Notes: generated by a model from the letters alone, not told the origin. A stretch of DNA of 64,000 nt from Psychrobacter sp. P11G3 (GCF_001435845.1 NZ_CM003596.1:496001-560000), one strand, 5' to 3'. Positions 28,143 to 39,120 are shown, counted from the stretch's first letter. Translations and numbers: made by a program.

Positions 28143-30680
28143 TTACACGACTGCACGGCGCGCGTGCAAAATACCGTGTTGCTGCTCTAATTTTGCGAGC
28201 AGCTTAGATAGATGCGCTAAACCTGAGACTTCAATATGGAACTTTAAAAAAGCAATATTGTCGTCGTTACTCAGTGTTTGAACTTGGCGAATATTGACGT
28301 TTTCTTTATCAATTATCTGTGTCAAATCACGTAGCAAACCGCGTCTGTCATATGCTTCGACATGAATATCAACGGGCTGATAACGACCAGTCTGTACTTG
28401 CCAAGCGGCTTCTATCTTGCGCTCAGGATCGCGCTCGACCAGACGTAAGTACTCTGGGCAGCCTCGATTATGCACGCTAACGCCACGCGATAAAGTGATG
28501 TAGCCAGCTATCGGTTCACCATGCACAGGATGGCAACAACCTGCCAAATTGATTTCGATATTATCCAAACCATCAATGTGAATTTTATACGCATCGAGCT
28601 TACCTGTATCTCGGTTATCTACATGCGGTACAAAGCTCTCTGGTGGTATCTCAGGTTCAAGATGCAGCTGACGTGAGATATGACTGGTCAATTGATTCAG
28701 ACCAATGTCACCTGTCACCAGCCCCACGATAATGTCGTCGGTCGTATTGACATGAAAATGCTGAATATAGTCGTTTAAATCAATACTATTAGGATGAACA
28801 GATAGGCGCTCAAGCTCTTTGCTGAGCATTTGGCGACCTATTTCAATGTTCTTATCACGGTCTTGCTTATTAAACCACTGGCGCAGTTTTGAACGGGCAC
28901 GGTTGGTATGAATATAACCTAAGGATGCTACCAACCAATCGCGATTGGGCTCACGAGATGCCTTGGTGATAATCTCAACTTGCTCACCTGTTTTCAACTG
29001 ATACGTCAGTGGCACATAGCGCTGATTGACGCGGGCTGCCTGCGCACGGTTGCCAACTTGAGTATGCACATAGTAGGCAAAATCGAGAACGGTCGCGCCT
29101 TTTGGTAGTTCGGTAATATCACCATCACGGCTAAAGATATAAATACGTTCTAGTTCATCAAAATCAACGAGTTGCTCTTCTTCGTCAAACTCGATATCGT
29201 CTATCTCTTCGCCCGCTACCACAGCTGAGCGTGGCTGATTGCGTGTTTCATTATTGATAGATAATAATTGGCGTAATGAGCTGATTCTTTGGTTCAGATA
29301 ATTGTCTTTTTTGTTCTTTAGCCCTTCTTTGTAATTAACGTGCGCGCACATGCCAAGTTCGGCCTCAAAGTGCATCTCATGAGTACGAATTTGGACTTCG
29401 AGTGATTTGTTTTCCGCAATTACAGCAGTATGTAGCGAGCGATAACCATTGGACTTAGGGTTAGTAATATAGTCATCAAACTGCTCAGGAATATAACGCC
29501 ATAAGCCATGTACTAGGCCTAAAACGTGATAACAGTCAGAAGGGCTATTAACCAAGACACGTAAGGCGCGAATGTCATAAAGCTGATCGAACGATAAACC
29601 TTTAAGCTTCATTTTTCGATAAATAGAGTAGATATGTTTGACGCGCCCAGATACTTCGCCTTCGATACTGGCGTCTGCTAATGATTCATTTAATTTGTCT
29701 TGTACGCGCTGAATATAGGACTCGCGTTCGCTACGTTTTTCTGACAGCAGCTTAGCAATTTCTTTATAGCGATCAGGCGCAAGATAACGGAAAGCTAGAT
29801 CTTCGAGCTCCCATTTTAGCTGTGCGATACCTAGGCGATGCGCTAATGGTGCATAAATAGTCATGACCTCACGCGCCACACGAGTTTGACGCTCTGGCCT
29901 AGAAAACGTCAACTCACGCATGGCGAAAGTACGTTCAGCCAGTTTTATAAGGACTACGCGCACATCGTTAGTAACAGAGATGAGCATGCTATAAATATTT
30001 GATAGCTGATCACGTTGATTATTGACGAAATGGTCTTCTAAGCGCTTGTTACTCTCAATAATCTCCGACAGCTTACCCATTGCAAGGGTGTCTTTCACAA
30101 GCGTCAAAATATCTGGACCAAAGTTTTTTTCAACTTCAGCGAGACTGATGATTGATTTGCGCGCACTGCGATACAGCATGGCCGCGACTAATGCGTCTTC
30201 ATCTTGGTAAAGATAGGTCAAGATATCGGTCATGCCAATACCGGTCACATAAGCGCCTGAGCGCTCAGATTCACTGGTATTCATGTGACTGCGAATAAAC
30301 TCGCAAGCTGCACTTAGGTTGGGTACTGACTCTTGTCCAATACGCTTGGCCACATTATCTAGCCAAGTCGGTACGTCGATATTGGCTTGGTCTAAGTCGA
30401 CCGCCTCAAGCTCTTTGTTTGATAGCGTATTGGTATCATCTAAATACTCGTCTTCAGTGTGAGGGTCATGCAAATGATAAGTGTGTGCAGCTGAGCGATC
30501 AAAAGTAGTATGTAGCTTGTGAGTTGCCAACTGGTATTTGATGTCGAGGGGAATTTGGGCATAGCTATTGGCTGACTGGTGAGAGCGTTGGCTCGCCACC
30601 AGTTGCGCCGCAAGTGTTGCACTATCGGCCTGCGTGGTCTGTCCATCCACCAGCGGTAATCCTTCACGAATTTTTACCAT
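28143..30680 (-). CDS. relA: GTP pyrophosphokinase RelA ((p)ppGpp synthetase I)
   Basis: RelA makes (p)ppGpp on ribosomes holding uncharged tRNA. The 845-residue protein has a degenerate hydrolase domain (the HD pair is replaced in the LYRSARKS region), so it should only synthesise. The synthetase domain has YDIRALRVLV and EQFDDYITNPKSNGYRSLH near residues 395-413; the EXDD motif is that of RelA, not the RXKD of SpoT. A TGS domain follows (YIFSRDGDITELPKGATVLDFAY), then a Cys/His segment (LAGCCHPVHG, CPEYLRL) and a C-terminal ACT domain. AAGAGGAG six bases before ATG is a strong ribosome binding site. mutM follows. Confidence 0.96.
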   Translation of the reverse strand: MVKIREGLPLVDGQTTQADSATLAAQLVASQRSHQSANSYAQIPLDIKYQLATHKLHTTFDRSAAHTYHLHDPHTEDEYLDDTNTLSNKELEAVDLDQANIDVPTWLDNVAKRIGQESVPNLSAACEFIRSHMNTSESERSGAYVTGIGMTDILTYLYQDEDALVAAMLYRSARKSIISLAEVEKNFGPDILTLVKDTLAMGKLSEIIESNKRLEDHFVNNQRDQLSNIYSMLISVTNDVRVVLIKLAERTFAMRELTFSRPERQTRVAREVMTIYAPLAHRLGIAQLKWELEDLAFRYLAPDRYKEIAKLLSEKRSERESYIQRVQDKLNESLADASIEGEVSGRVKHIYSIYRKMKLKGLSFDQLYDIRALRVLVNSPSDCYHVLGLVHGLWRYIPEQFDDYITNPKSNGYRSLHTAVIAENKSLEVQIRTHEMHFEAELGMCAHVNYKEGLKNKKDNYLNQRISSLRQLLSINNETRNQPRSAVVAGEEIDDIEFDEEEQLVDFDELERIYIFSRDGDITELPKGATVLDFAYYVHTQVGNRAQAARVNQRYVPLTYQLKTGEQVEIITKASREPNRDWLVASLGYIHTNRARSKLRQWFNKQDRDKNIEIGRQMLSKELERLSVHPNSIDLNDYIQHFHVNTTDDIIVGLVTGDIGLNQLTSHISRQLHLEPEIPPESFVPHVDNRDTGKLDAYKIHIDGLDNIEINLAGCCHPVHGEPIAGYITLSRGVSVHNRGCPEYLRLVERDPERKIEAAWQVQTGRYQPVDIHVEAYDRRGLLRDLTQIIDKENVNIRQVQTLSNDDNIAFLKFHIEVSGLAHLSKLLAKLEQQHGILHARRAVV

Positions 30681-31103
30681 AGCCGACTCCTCTTAGCTAT
30701 TTTGAATTGATTATAACCTCATCTACTATGCACACACTCTGAATTAACGATCCATAAAGTGTCAGCTATAAACCAATACAACTGCTAAAAATGTTATTTT
30801 TAGCAGCTATAAAATGCGCGTAAAATATATAAAGCTATGAGTGCAAATGCTTGCTATGTAGCGATTGGAAACATCATCAAAAACATAGGAAGATTGTTTA
30901 CTATTATCTCATTTTAAAGTGACAAATCAAGCGAGCCTCTGTATGGCTGTGGTCAATTACGCTAAATAATGGCTATTTATTAGCACAAACTTATTAAAGC
31001 CTTGAGTCATTTTAGATAATTGTAATAGCGCTTAATTGTCTCTTTAATCAGGTTTAACTATCAGTTGTTATTAACTATTAATCATTTTTGAAGATTAACA
31101 ATG
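30681..31103. other. 423-bp intergenic, rlmD to relA
   Basis: No gene seen. One perfect hairpin lies at 30782-30806 (CTGCTAAAAAT, loop GTT, ATTTTTAGCAG). The T residues are inside the stem rather than after it, so it is a doubtful terminator for rlmD. The relA promoter is presumably here, but I could not place it. Confidence 0.45.
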
Positions 31104-32675
31104 TTAAACCGCTACTTTTTCAAAGCGAGCGATAGATTCAACATGACCCGTATGGCAGAACATATCCATCACGCCAGCATGAGTCAGACGATAGCCTTGT
31201 TCTAACAATGCTTTTGTATCACGGGCAAGGGTCGCTGGATTACAAGAGACATAAACAATGCGCTCAGCATTAAATTTTGGCAAATATTGCATAATCTCCC
31301 AAGCACCAGAGCGCGGTGGATCAATCAACAGTGCATCAAAACCTTGGTTGGCCCATGGCTTATCAGTACAGTCTTGAGTCAAATCTTGACTATAAAACTC
31401 AGTATTGTTGATACCGTTGCGACGAGCGTTGTCAGCAGCACGTGCGGTCATGGCCTCACTGCCTTCGACACCGACTACTGAGCCTGTCTCGCCAACGAGA
31501 CGCGCTAGTGGCAAACTAAAGTTACCCAAACCACTGAATAAATCTAGTACGCGTTCGCCTGCTTTTAAATCCAATAAGTCACAGGCAAGCTTGGTCATCT
31601 GACGGTTCACCGATAGATTTACTTGAGTAAAGTCAGTAGGGATAAATTCAAAAGTCAGGTCATACTCTGGCAATTGATAATATAAACGCCCAAATTGCTC
31701 GCTCAAATCATCAGCGTCTGTCAACGCAATACGTTGGATGCTATCAACGCCTTTCGACTGCAAATATAGCTGCCAATTACGCGCCGCGAAAAACACTTTT
31801 AGTTTGTCTATATCAGCGTCTGACAACGGTTCTAAATTACGTACGATGAGCGCGACTGGCTGATTACCATCAGGTAGTTCTGGCAGTTGCTCACCCATGG
31901 CAAGCTCAAGCTGAGCAATCTTGTCACGGCTCTCTAAGGTGCTAATAAGTGTTTTTAGGTTTTCAATCTCAAACCCAATACGCGGATCTAAGATATGACA
32001 TTCATTTAGCTCTGCCAAGAAGTTACTTGAACGCTCGCGGAAGCCGACAAGCGCGGTTTCTTTTTTGACGACATAGCGCACGCCCAAACGTGCTTTGGTA
32101 CGATAACCAAGACGATCACCGACCACAGGAGGGAGCCAATTGTCAGGTTCTGCATTTGCTTGGTGCATCAGCATTTCAGCCAGTACTGACTGTTTAAAGT
32201 TTATTTGACCATCTGGCTGCCAGTGCTGCAAGTTACAACCGCCGCAAGTACCGAAATGCGGGCAGGGTGGTACAGCACGTTCAGGGTTTGGGTTGGAAGT
32301 GATACTAATGGCATCGCCTTCTTCAAAGCTAGCACGGCTATTAGTTATTTTCACTAAGGCGCTTTCACCGGGTAAAGCAAAGCTAACAAAGATTTTTTTA
32401 CCATGCTTGTCTTCAGCATGGCCTTCAGCAACGTCAAAACCGTTACCATAGACAGCAACACCGCGACCATCATGTGACAAGCCATCAATATTGAATGGTA
32501 TTGGCTCTGCATCTTTTAGACGACGACGTGTCTTTGATGATGGCTTTGATTTTTTCTTACTAGGCGGAATGACAATCGTTTGGGTGTCGTTGGTTTGAGC
32601 TTCATTCGTTTGAGCGTTACTGCTTTGCGCTGCCATATCAGATGCTGTAGATGTTTTTGAATCGGTGGGTTGCAT
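31104..32675 (-). CDS. rlmD: 23S rRNA (uracil-1939-C5)-methyltransferase RlmD
   Basis: RlmD methylates U1939 of 23S rRNA using SAM. An N-terminal extension of about 57 Ser/Thr/Gln/Lys-rich residues precedes the TRAM domain ([13 protein letters not shown]). The [4Fe-4S] cysteines are [10 protein letters not shown] at 138, 144 and 147, with the fourth in NECHILDP. The methyltransferase part has [23 protein letters not shown] and the catalytic Cys in [12 protein letters not shown]. Total 523 residues against about 433 for E. coli, mostly from the extension. Related paralogues TrmA and RlmC lack the TRAM plus Fe-S arrangement or differ in length, so RlmD is favoured. The exonuclease gene follows 61 bp downstream. 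Confidence 0.92.
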   Translation of the reverse strand: MQPTDSKTSTASDMAAQSSNAQTNEAQTNDTQTIVIPPSKKKSKPSSKTRRRLKDAEPIPFNIDGLSHDGRGVAVYGNGFDVAEGHAEDKHGKKIFVSFALPGESALVKITNSRASFEEGDAISITSNPNPERAVPPCPHFGTCGGCNLQHWQPDGQINFKQSVLAEMLMHQANAEPDNWLPPVVGDRLGYRTKARLGVRYVVKKETALVGFRERSSNFLAELNECHILDPRIGFEIENLKTLISTLESRDKIAQLELAMGEQLPELPDGNQPVALIVRNLEPLSDADIDKLKVFFAARNWQLYLQSKGVDSIQRIALTDADDLSEQFGRLYYQLPEYDLTFEFIPTDFTQVNLSVNRQMTKLACDLLDLKAGERVLDLFSGLGNFSLPLARLVGETGSVVGVEGSEAMTARAADNARRNGINNTEFYSQDLTQDCTDKPWANQGFDALLIDPPRSGAWEIMQYLPKFNAERIVYVSCNPATLARDTKALLEQGYRLTHAGVMDMFCHTGHVESIARFEKVAV

Positions 32676-32736
32676 AAACCTGCCTTAATAATAAATAACT
32701 AGAAGAGGGGAATAAAAACTACTAATAATGCGGATT

Positions 32737-33561
32737 CTATAATTCGGGTGCCGATGACCAGTCAGCGATAAACTCTTGATGTCGCGGACTACCGTCAGCT
32801 TGGGTATACTTTGCCAGATAGTCATAGCTCTGCTGCTGCCAAGCATCAAAATCTTGTGAAGACAACTGTCCTGTTAGACGTAACCAGCGTAAATAAATAA
32901 GCCAAGTGTTCATAACATCAGACTCACAGTATATAGATAGGGTCTGCCAGTCACCGCTACTAACAAGCGCGCCAACCATGCTTCCATCCACGTCAGTTTT
33001 ACCGGGTAATCCGTACAGACTTGCGACGATATCCATGGCTTCGCGGCGACTAGCACCATACTGGCTAAACCGATCCATCAAGTCTAGATGACGTGTATGA
33101 AAACGATTAACATAGTTATCAAAGCGCATGTTTTTAATACGCTCGCCTTCTTCGAACAGCCATGGTGCTGACAAATCATATTGCATGGCACGATATATCA
33201 GTACAGGTATGTCAAAGCCTGAGCCATTCCAGCTAATAAGTTGCGGCAGTGTCTCAATGTCGTTAAATGCTCTAAAGAACTTGGCTAGGATTTCTTTTTC
33301 ACTAAATTTATCGGCAGTCAAAGAAAATAGCGATAACTTACCATCTTTGATATACAGAGCTGAGATACAGACAATACGCTGTAGTGGCAAGCGCATAAAA
33401 TCATGCCCTGCCTCTTGTGTACGTATCGCTGTCAGCGCGCTTAAGGCATCTGCATCGTTGAGATCGGCCAATTGCGGATAGATACGGCGTGCTGCATCGA
33501 CATCGGCGACAGTCTCGATATCAAAAACCAAGATAGGGTCGGATGGTAGCGCTTGTGACAT
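32737..33561 (-). CDS. Predicted PolB-like 3'-5' exonuclease
   Basis: A DEDD-type exonuclease related to the proofreading domain of family B DNA polymerases, here without a polymerase part. Exo I is LVFDIETVAD (Asp 14, Glu 16). Exo II is in LPQLISWNGSGFDIPVL, with the N and D typical of the family. Exo III is in YCESDVMNTWLIYLR. Length of 274 residues fits stand-alone proteins of the DNA_pol_B_exo2 type. The substrate in the cell is not known. AGGA lies before the ATG. It sits next to rlmD, in the opposite gene order to transcription (cysM, then this gene, then rlmD upstream of relA are all on the minus strand but separately spaced). Confidence 0.85.
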   Translation of the reverse strand: MSQALPSDPILVFDIETVADVDAARRIYPQLADLNDADALSALTAIRTQEAGHDFMRLPLQRIVCISALYIKDGKLSLFSLTADKFSEKEILAKFFRAFNDIETLPQLISWNGSGFDIPVLIYRAMQYDLSAPWLFEEGERIKNMRFDNYVNRFHTRHLDLMDRFSQYGASRREAMDIVASLYGLPGKTDVDGSMVGALVSSGDWQTLSIYCESDVMNTWLIYLRWLRLTGQLSSQDFDAWQQQSYDYLAKYTQADGSPRHQEFIADWSSAPEL

Positions 33562-33703
33562 AGATAATCCTGACTATTTATGAGCTTATAGTTAATTCAT
33601 TATAAAAGAATAACAGCATTGACCTTGCTTGAAGTATTACATCTGCACTTGGTCGTTTTGCACTTTTTTTAAATTAACGATACTAAATGGTATTTCTTAT
33701 ACA

Positions 33704-34675
33704 TTAATTAACTTCTGCGCTGCTGTTATCCGTATTGCTATCGTCAACGTTATATAAACCCGTTGATAAATAACGATCGCCACGATCGCAGACAATAAAG
33801 GCAATAACAGCATTAGGATTTTCTTTTGCCACTTGGGTCGCTGCCCATGCAGCTGCGCCCGAAGATACCCCAGCAAAAATACCTTCAGTCTTCGCCAATT
33901 TACGCATATAGACTTCGGCAATACGCTGATCGATATCCATCACTTCATCAATCAAGTCTGCATCAAAAATACCTGGCATATAGGCAGCAGGCCAACGGCG
34001 AATGCCAGCAATCGAAGCTTCTTCGTCAGGCTGTAGTCCGATGATTTTGACGTCTGGATTTTGCTCTTTTAAGTAACGTGATACACCAGTAATCGTACCT
34101 GTCGTGCCCATCGAGCTAATAAAATGTGTAATTTTACCTTCGGTCTGTGCCCATAGCTCAGGGCCTGTAGTCAGGTAATGTGCTTGGCTATTATCAGGAT
34201 TATTAAACTGATCCAATACAACCCCTTTGCCATCTGCTTGCATCTGCAATGCCAAATCACGCGCAGCTTCCATACCTTCGTCTACTTCAATCAGCGTTGC
34301 GCCATAAGCGATCATGGCATCTTTACGCTCTTGGGTAGAGTTGGTTGGCATCAGCAACGTTATTGGGTAGCCACGCATCGCAGCGACCATGGCTAATGCA
34401 ATACCAGTATTGCCACTAGTAGCTTCAATCAACATATCACCAGGCTTGATATCACCGCGCTGTTCTGCTTGATAAATCATATTAAAAGCAGGACGATCCT
34501 TTACAGAGCCCGCTGGATTATTACCTTCAAGCTTAGCTAATACTGTGGCGCCATTGGCAATGTGCTCTTGCTCAGGCAGACGTTGAAGTTTCACCAATGG
34601 TGTTTGACCAACGCAGTCAGCGAGGGTAGTGATTTGAGTAATAAAGTTAGCATTTGACATGGCCGTAGTGGACAT
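33704..34675 (-). CDS. cysM: Cysteine synthase B (O-acetylserine sulfhydrylase)
   Basis: CysM makes cysteine from O-acetylserine and sulfide, and can use thiosulfate. It is a cytoplasmic PLP enzyme. The PLP lysine is in KLEGNNPAGSVKDR (Lys 59). The substrate loop is EATSGNTGIALAM, the phosphate-binding loop SMGTTGTITGVSRYL, and GVSSGAAAWA is near the C-terminus. CysM rather than CysK is indicated by GNNPAGSVKDRPAFNMI, LMPTNSTQERK and IAGIRRWP. AAAGGA lies about eight bases before the ATG; a second Met is five codons in. 323 residues. Divergent from the BarA-type kinase gene with a 592-bp gap. Confidence 0.93.
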   Translation of the reverse strand: MSTTAMSNANFITQITTLADCVGQTPLVKLQRLPEQEHIANGATVLAKLEGNNPAGSVKDRPAFNMIYQAEQRGDIKPGDMLIEATSGNTGIALAMVAAMRGYPITLLMPTNSTQERKDAMIAYGATLIEVDEGMEAARDLALQMQADGKGVVLDQFNNPDNSQAHYLTTGPELWAQTEGKITHFISSMGTTGTITGVSRYLKEQNPDVKIIGLQPDEEASIAGIRRWPAAYMPGIFDADLIDEVMDIDQRIAEVYMRKLAKTEGIFAGVSSGAAAWAATQVAKENPNAVIAFIVCDRGDRYLSTGLYNVDDSNTDNSSAEVN

Positions 34676-35267
34676 AAAGTATCCTTTTCTATTTTTTAAA
34701 TATGTTTTTAATGGCTTGTTTTTGATGGAAGCGTTGTTTTTATTGTTTGATCATAATTTTAGACAGTCGCTTGGGTTATAGGTTTACGGTGATAAGCGAG
34801 CTAAAAACGAAAGGCATTAGAGTGCGCTCTCATATGTTATGACTATGAGCGATATATTGTGGTAAATAAAAAGTGGCTTTATTATATCATTTTGTTTTCA
34901 GCTGCGCTTATCGCATCAAGGATTAATAGTCACTGTATCAGGTCAATGTCAATGTTACATTGAAGGTTGTAAAAGTAGAGTTGATAGCTTAAAGCCATTT
35001 TTTCTTTGACACAGAGTGGTTGGTACTCTAATTATAACGTTATTCATCACATGGAATGCCTAACCAGTACTTATAGAATCCTGTTAAGATAATCTTGAGC
35101 TGTATAGTAGTTGGCCCGTCAAAATCAGTTAATTTATTAACGATTAATAGTTTCATTAAGAGTAGCGCCTTACCCAGATGCTTTGATATGACACGCTGCA
35201 AGTAACACGAATACTGACGTTATCACAAAAATTCACGGCAAGAATCTTAGTAGAGAGTAGACCTAGC
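34676..35267. promoter_or_regulatory. 592-bp divergent intergenic region, cysM / hybrid kinase
   Basis: No gene seen. On the minus strand TTGACA (34952-34947) and TATTAA (34928-34923) with an 18-base spacer could drive cysM. On the plus strand a perfect TTGACA (35006-35011) is followed at about 17 bases by the poor -10 TAATTA, which could drive the kinase gene. Both leaders would be over 200 nt. Confidence 0.4.
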
Positions 35268-38200
35268 ATGGCATATAAAAAACGTTTCGATACCAGTAGT
35301 GCTTATGGTCAGCTGATCATACTGGTGTTTTTGCCTATCTGTGTGTTGGCAGCAGTTGGCGGCATTTTGGTATTTCACGAAACCATGCGAGCGAGCGACT
35401 CGGAGCAAGAAGTATTGGCTGAAGCGGTACTTATTCGTTATACGCCAGTCATAGCTGAACTGATTCCTGAGCTGCTAGAACAAGAGCGCCAGCAAGTAGG
35501 GAGTAGTGCTGAGAGGACCCAGCAAGCGGCAATGACGACGCTAGAGGGTATCCAAGATAAGCTTGGACGTATGCAGTCCGAGCAGCATGTACAGCGCATT
35601 GCTATTATTAATGAAGGCAATCAAATACTGGCAACAGTCGGTTATGGCCTCAATGAAGAATGGCCGCTAATCAGTGATTCCGCAAGCTTTTTGTCACAAC
35701 GTCCAACGCCTGTAGGCACAGCGTATGGCAGTGTATTGGGAGAGTTTGAAGGGCAGACATTATGGTTGCTCGTCGATATGGATAATGAGCCGCTCTACAT
35801 TGCACGCTACCGTATTGCGATGGCGTTAGTGATTACTGGTTTATTTACTATCTTGATTCTACTACTGAGCCTAAATATTTATTCGAAACGTTGGATTGCC
35901 CCCATTTATGAGCTGCGGTTGCAGTTGCAACGTACCCATGTTGATAATTTATACCAACCTGTACCAGTAGAGTCAGATGGCGAGCTGAATTTATTACAGC
36001 AAGATCTGGTCAGAACATTGCGCCGCTTACATAGAAGCTTTCAAGAGCTCAAAGACCATGCCGAGCAAACTGAGGATGATTTACGGTTGGCATTTGATGA
36101 GATGGAGATGCAAAACATTTCTATTCGAAATGCACGTGATGCAGCGATTTCAACCAGCCAAGCAAAATCTGCGTTTTTAGCCAATATCAGTCATGAACTG
36201 CGTACACCATTGAACAGTATCGATGGTTTTATTAATTTGCTGGCACGCCATGGAGAGCTCAATCCTGAGCAGGACTTGTATGTACAGACCATACGTAAGT
36301 CCTCAGCACACTTGCTCGCTTTGGTAAATGACGTCTTAGATTTTTCTAAAATTGAGGCAGGCAAGTTGGTACTGGATCGCCATGAATTTGATCTCTATGA
36401 TACCATTTATGATGTGGTCGATATGCTATCTCCTGTCTCTGCGGAGAAGGGTTTGCGCATGGCAGTGCTGTTTTACAATGATGTGCCGATGCGTATCAAT
36501 GGCGATGCGTTACGTCTTAAGCAAGTATTGACCAATATCGTTGGTAATGCCATTAAGTTTACGGATAGTGGTGATGTGGTGGTGCGTGTGAGCTTAGATG
36601 ATCACCGTGATAATTATCTGATGATTAGCGTGCAAGATAGCGGCAAAGGCATTTCTCTGGCAGATCAAAAAATGCTGTTCCAAAGCTTTAGCCAAGGCGA
36701 TCCATCAATCACGCGTCAGTATGGTGGTACAGGGTTGGGTCTGGTCATCTCCAAACAGTTGACGCGCTTGATGGGCGGTGATATTGGATTTCATGATAAT
36801 GCTCAAGAAAATATTGCCAACCAAGGTGCGACGTTTTGGTTCCGTATGCCAGCTCATGTCGATGTGCTAGAAGCAGCAACTGGTCAGACCATTGAGCTAC
36901 CAGTTTTGGCGCCGCTTGCGAGCGAAACCGATGAGTTTAACGTGTTGGTCTGGATTAATCATACCGCCTCAATACAAGTGCTCAAAGCAAGCTTGCAATA
37001 CTTACCGATTAAGCTAACCCAAGCCAACTCATTACCGGGTGTACTGGAGTCACTAAAAGAGCACGGTAATTATTGGGATTGGGTCATCGTTGATGATGAC
37101 ACTCAAGACGATATGATGGCGCTTCTTAAGCAAATTCGTCTGCATTATCAAGGCAAGCTTGCTGTGTTTGGCTACCAAGTGGCGGCCGATCAAGCGCTAC
37201 TAAACCGCTATCATGCCAACATACTGTATGAGCCATTAGACAAAAGACAGCTGTATGCAATGCTCGATACTCAAAGCCGTAGTACGCCGCAAAGCCTGCA
37301 AGAACCACGCTGGAAAGGGGTCACGGTACTGGCAGTTGACGACCATTTGCCTAATTTACTAGTGCTTGATGCTCTATTGAGCGAGCTAGGGATTCAGGTA
37401 GTCACTGCGAGCAGTGGATTTGATGCTATTGAGATTATCAGTAAACAACAAACCAAAAACATCAAAACTGCCAAGAGCGATAAGCAAAGCCTATCGAATA
37501 AAACGCAACTCTCTAAAGCAGAAACACGTGATGAGATAAACAAGAAAACAAACAGCGCGTTCTATCATGAGGACACGAGCGCTGACGATAAAGCAGCTAC
37601 GCAAGACAAAGACAATATTGATTTGATCTTTATGGATATTCAAATGCCGCGTATGTCAGGTCATGAGGCAGCTAAGCAGATTCGAAATATCGAAAATGCG
37701 GATAGTCGTATCCCTATTATCGCTCTGACAGCTCATGGGTTGGCAGATGAACGTGACAAACTTATAGCCAGCGGTATCAATGACTATGTCGGCAAACCGA
37801 TTAGCCAACCTCAGTTATTGCAAGTGTTACAGAAATGGCTTGGTCGCAAGAGTACTACACCACAATTGACCGCGCTGCCTGATACAGATTTGCAGAGCTT
37901 TGGCTTACAGCATCCTGACTTACAGGGTGATAACTTACAAGGTGCTAATGTACAGGATGCTAATGTACGGGCTACCGACTCATCAGAGGCTGAACTAACT
38001 GCTATAGACTCACTGCGCGGTTACTCAATTAACGATAATGATTTATCGAACGACTTGCTCTCTAACAATGTAAATGGGCAAGAGACTCAAGCCAGTTCAG
38101 GTATGTCTTCAGATGACTCAACCGATACTTATCCAATAATAAGAGGAGACGGGGTAGATCGTAATAGTACTTCTGTCAGTAGCGAGCCAAAAATTACCCG

Positions 38201-38897
38201 TCCACTATCCCTGAAAAAAATCCGTGATGATTATTTGCGCGATAGCCAGCCTCGTGAAGGCTATAGACGAGATACTGCGCGTGATATTCAGCCGCGCTAT
38301 GAAAGCTTACGTCTACAAAAACAAGGTCAGTCGCCACTACTACAATCACCAACAAAATCTATCGACAACTCTCAAGATAAAAGCCCTCAAGACCAAAGCT
38401 TGCAAGATAGAACAGCTCACGATAATACGACTTTACACGAGCAAATCAATAATGACCTTAGTAATAACAATATAAGCAAAAGTGATACTTCAAACATTTT
38501 GGATTGGCAAGATGCGCTCACTCGTTCAGCGAACAAACCTGAATTGGCGGCCAAGCTTATTATCATGATGATCGATACTATCAATGATGAAAAGCAGGCG
38601 CTTATTCAGGCATGGGAAGCGCATGACCGCAACATGCTGGCACAAATTGCCCATCGTATATTGGGTGGGAGTCGATATACAGGTGTACCACAATTGCGTC
38701 AGGCTAGCCAAGATTTGGAAGATAAGTGTCTGCTGAATGTACAGCATACGACACCTGTGCAGTTTGCAATGATTGAGCCATATTATGAGGCATTATTAAC
38801 GGCGCTAGACAACTTGCAAAAAGTAGATTTATCTTCTTATCCGCAGCTTAATTATCATCGCTTGAGCGAAAATGACATGACGTGGAAAATGATATAA
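35268..38897 (+). CDS. BarA/GacS-type hybrid sensor histidine kinase
   Basis: A tripartite membrane kinase of 1209 residues that probably feeds a GacA/UvrY-type regulator encoded elsewhere. In order: TM1 (about 14-38), a periplasmic sensor part, TM2 (about 184-206), HAMP, HisKA with the phospho-His in NISHELRTPLNS (about 309), HATPase (N box GNAIKFTDSG, G boxes DSGKGIS and GGTGLGL), a degenerate receiver-like part (about 550-670), a receiver from about 685 with Asp in FMDIQMPRMSG (about 788), and a C-terminal Hpt with IAHRILGGSRYTG (about 1127). The receiver carries a 60-residue polar insertion, and a 270-residue low-complexity linker precedes the Hpt. Overall order matches BarA/GacS; the gene name is left open. 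Confidence 0.88.
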   Translation: MAYKKRFDTSSAYGQLIILVFLPICVLAAVGGILVFHETMRASDSEQEVLAEAVLIRYTPVIAELIPELLEQERQQVGSSAERTQQAAMTTLEGIQDKLGRMQSEQHVQRIAIINEGNQILATVGYGLNEEWPLISDSASFLSQRPTPVGTAYGSVLGEFEGQTLWLLVDMDNEPLYIARYRIAMALVITGLFTILILLLSLNIYSKRWIAPIYELRLQLQRTHVDNLYQPVPVESDGELNLLQQDLVRTLRRLHRSFQELKDHAEQTEDDLRLAFDEMEMQNISIRNARDAAISTSQAKSAFLANISHELRTPLNSIDGFINLLARHGELNPEQDLYVQTIRKSSAHLLALVNDVLDFSKIEAGKLVLDRHEFDLYDTIYDVVDMLSPVSAEKGLRMAVLFYNDVPMRINGDALRLKQVLTNIVGNAIKFTDSGDVVVRVSLDDHRDNYLMISVQDSGKGISLADQKMLFQSFSQGDPSITRQYGGTGLGLVISKQLTRLMGGDIGFHDNAQENIANQGATFWFRMPAHVDVLEAATGQTIELPVLAPLASETDEFNVLVWINHTASIQVLKASLQYLPIKLTQANSLPGVLESLKEHGNYWDWVIVDDDTQDDMMALLKQIRLHYQGKLAVFGYQVAADQALLNRYHANILYEPLDKRQLYAMLDTQSRSTPQSLQEPRWKGVTVLAVDDHLPNLLVLDALLSELGIQVVTASSGFDAIEIISKQQTKNIKTAKSDKQSLSNKTQLSKAETRDEINKKTNSAFYHEDTSADDKAATQDKDNIDLIFMDIQMPRMSGHEAAKQIRNIENADSRIPIIALTAHGLADERDKLIASGINDYVGKPISQPQLLQVLQKWLGRKSTTPQLTALPDTDLQSFGLQHPDLQGDNLQGANVQDANVRATDSSEAELTAIDSLRGYSINDNDLSNDLLSNNVNGQETQASSGMSSDDSTDTYPIIRGDGVDRNSTSVSSEPKITRPLSLKKIRDDYLRDSQPREGYRRDTARDIQPRYESLRLQKQGQSPLLQSPTKSIDNSQDKSPQDQSLQDRTAHDNTTLHEQINNDLSNNNISKSDTSNILDWQDALTRSANKPELAAKLIIMMIDTINDEKQALIQAWEAHDRNMLAQIAHRILGGSRYTGVPQLRQASQDLEDKCLLNVQHTTPVQFAMIEPYYEALLTALDNLQKVDLSSYPQLNYHRLSENDMTWKMI

Positions 38898-39120
38898 GTT
38901 GACGGTAAGGTAAAATAGATAAAATCATTCAGGTTCAGAGAGCGATAAGTAACCTTATTAGATTTGCTTATTGCTCTCAGCTAGACAGTCTGTGTCTGCT
39001 GTATATGAAACTGACTATAGTATCGTGGCAGTCAGTTATTACTACGGTACAACAAAGACAAGCCTGCTAATATTGTGAATATCAGCACCATAGTTGTTTT
39101 ATTCATTAATAAGGGTTGTT

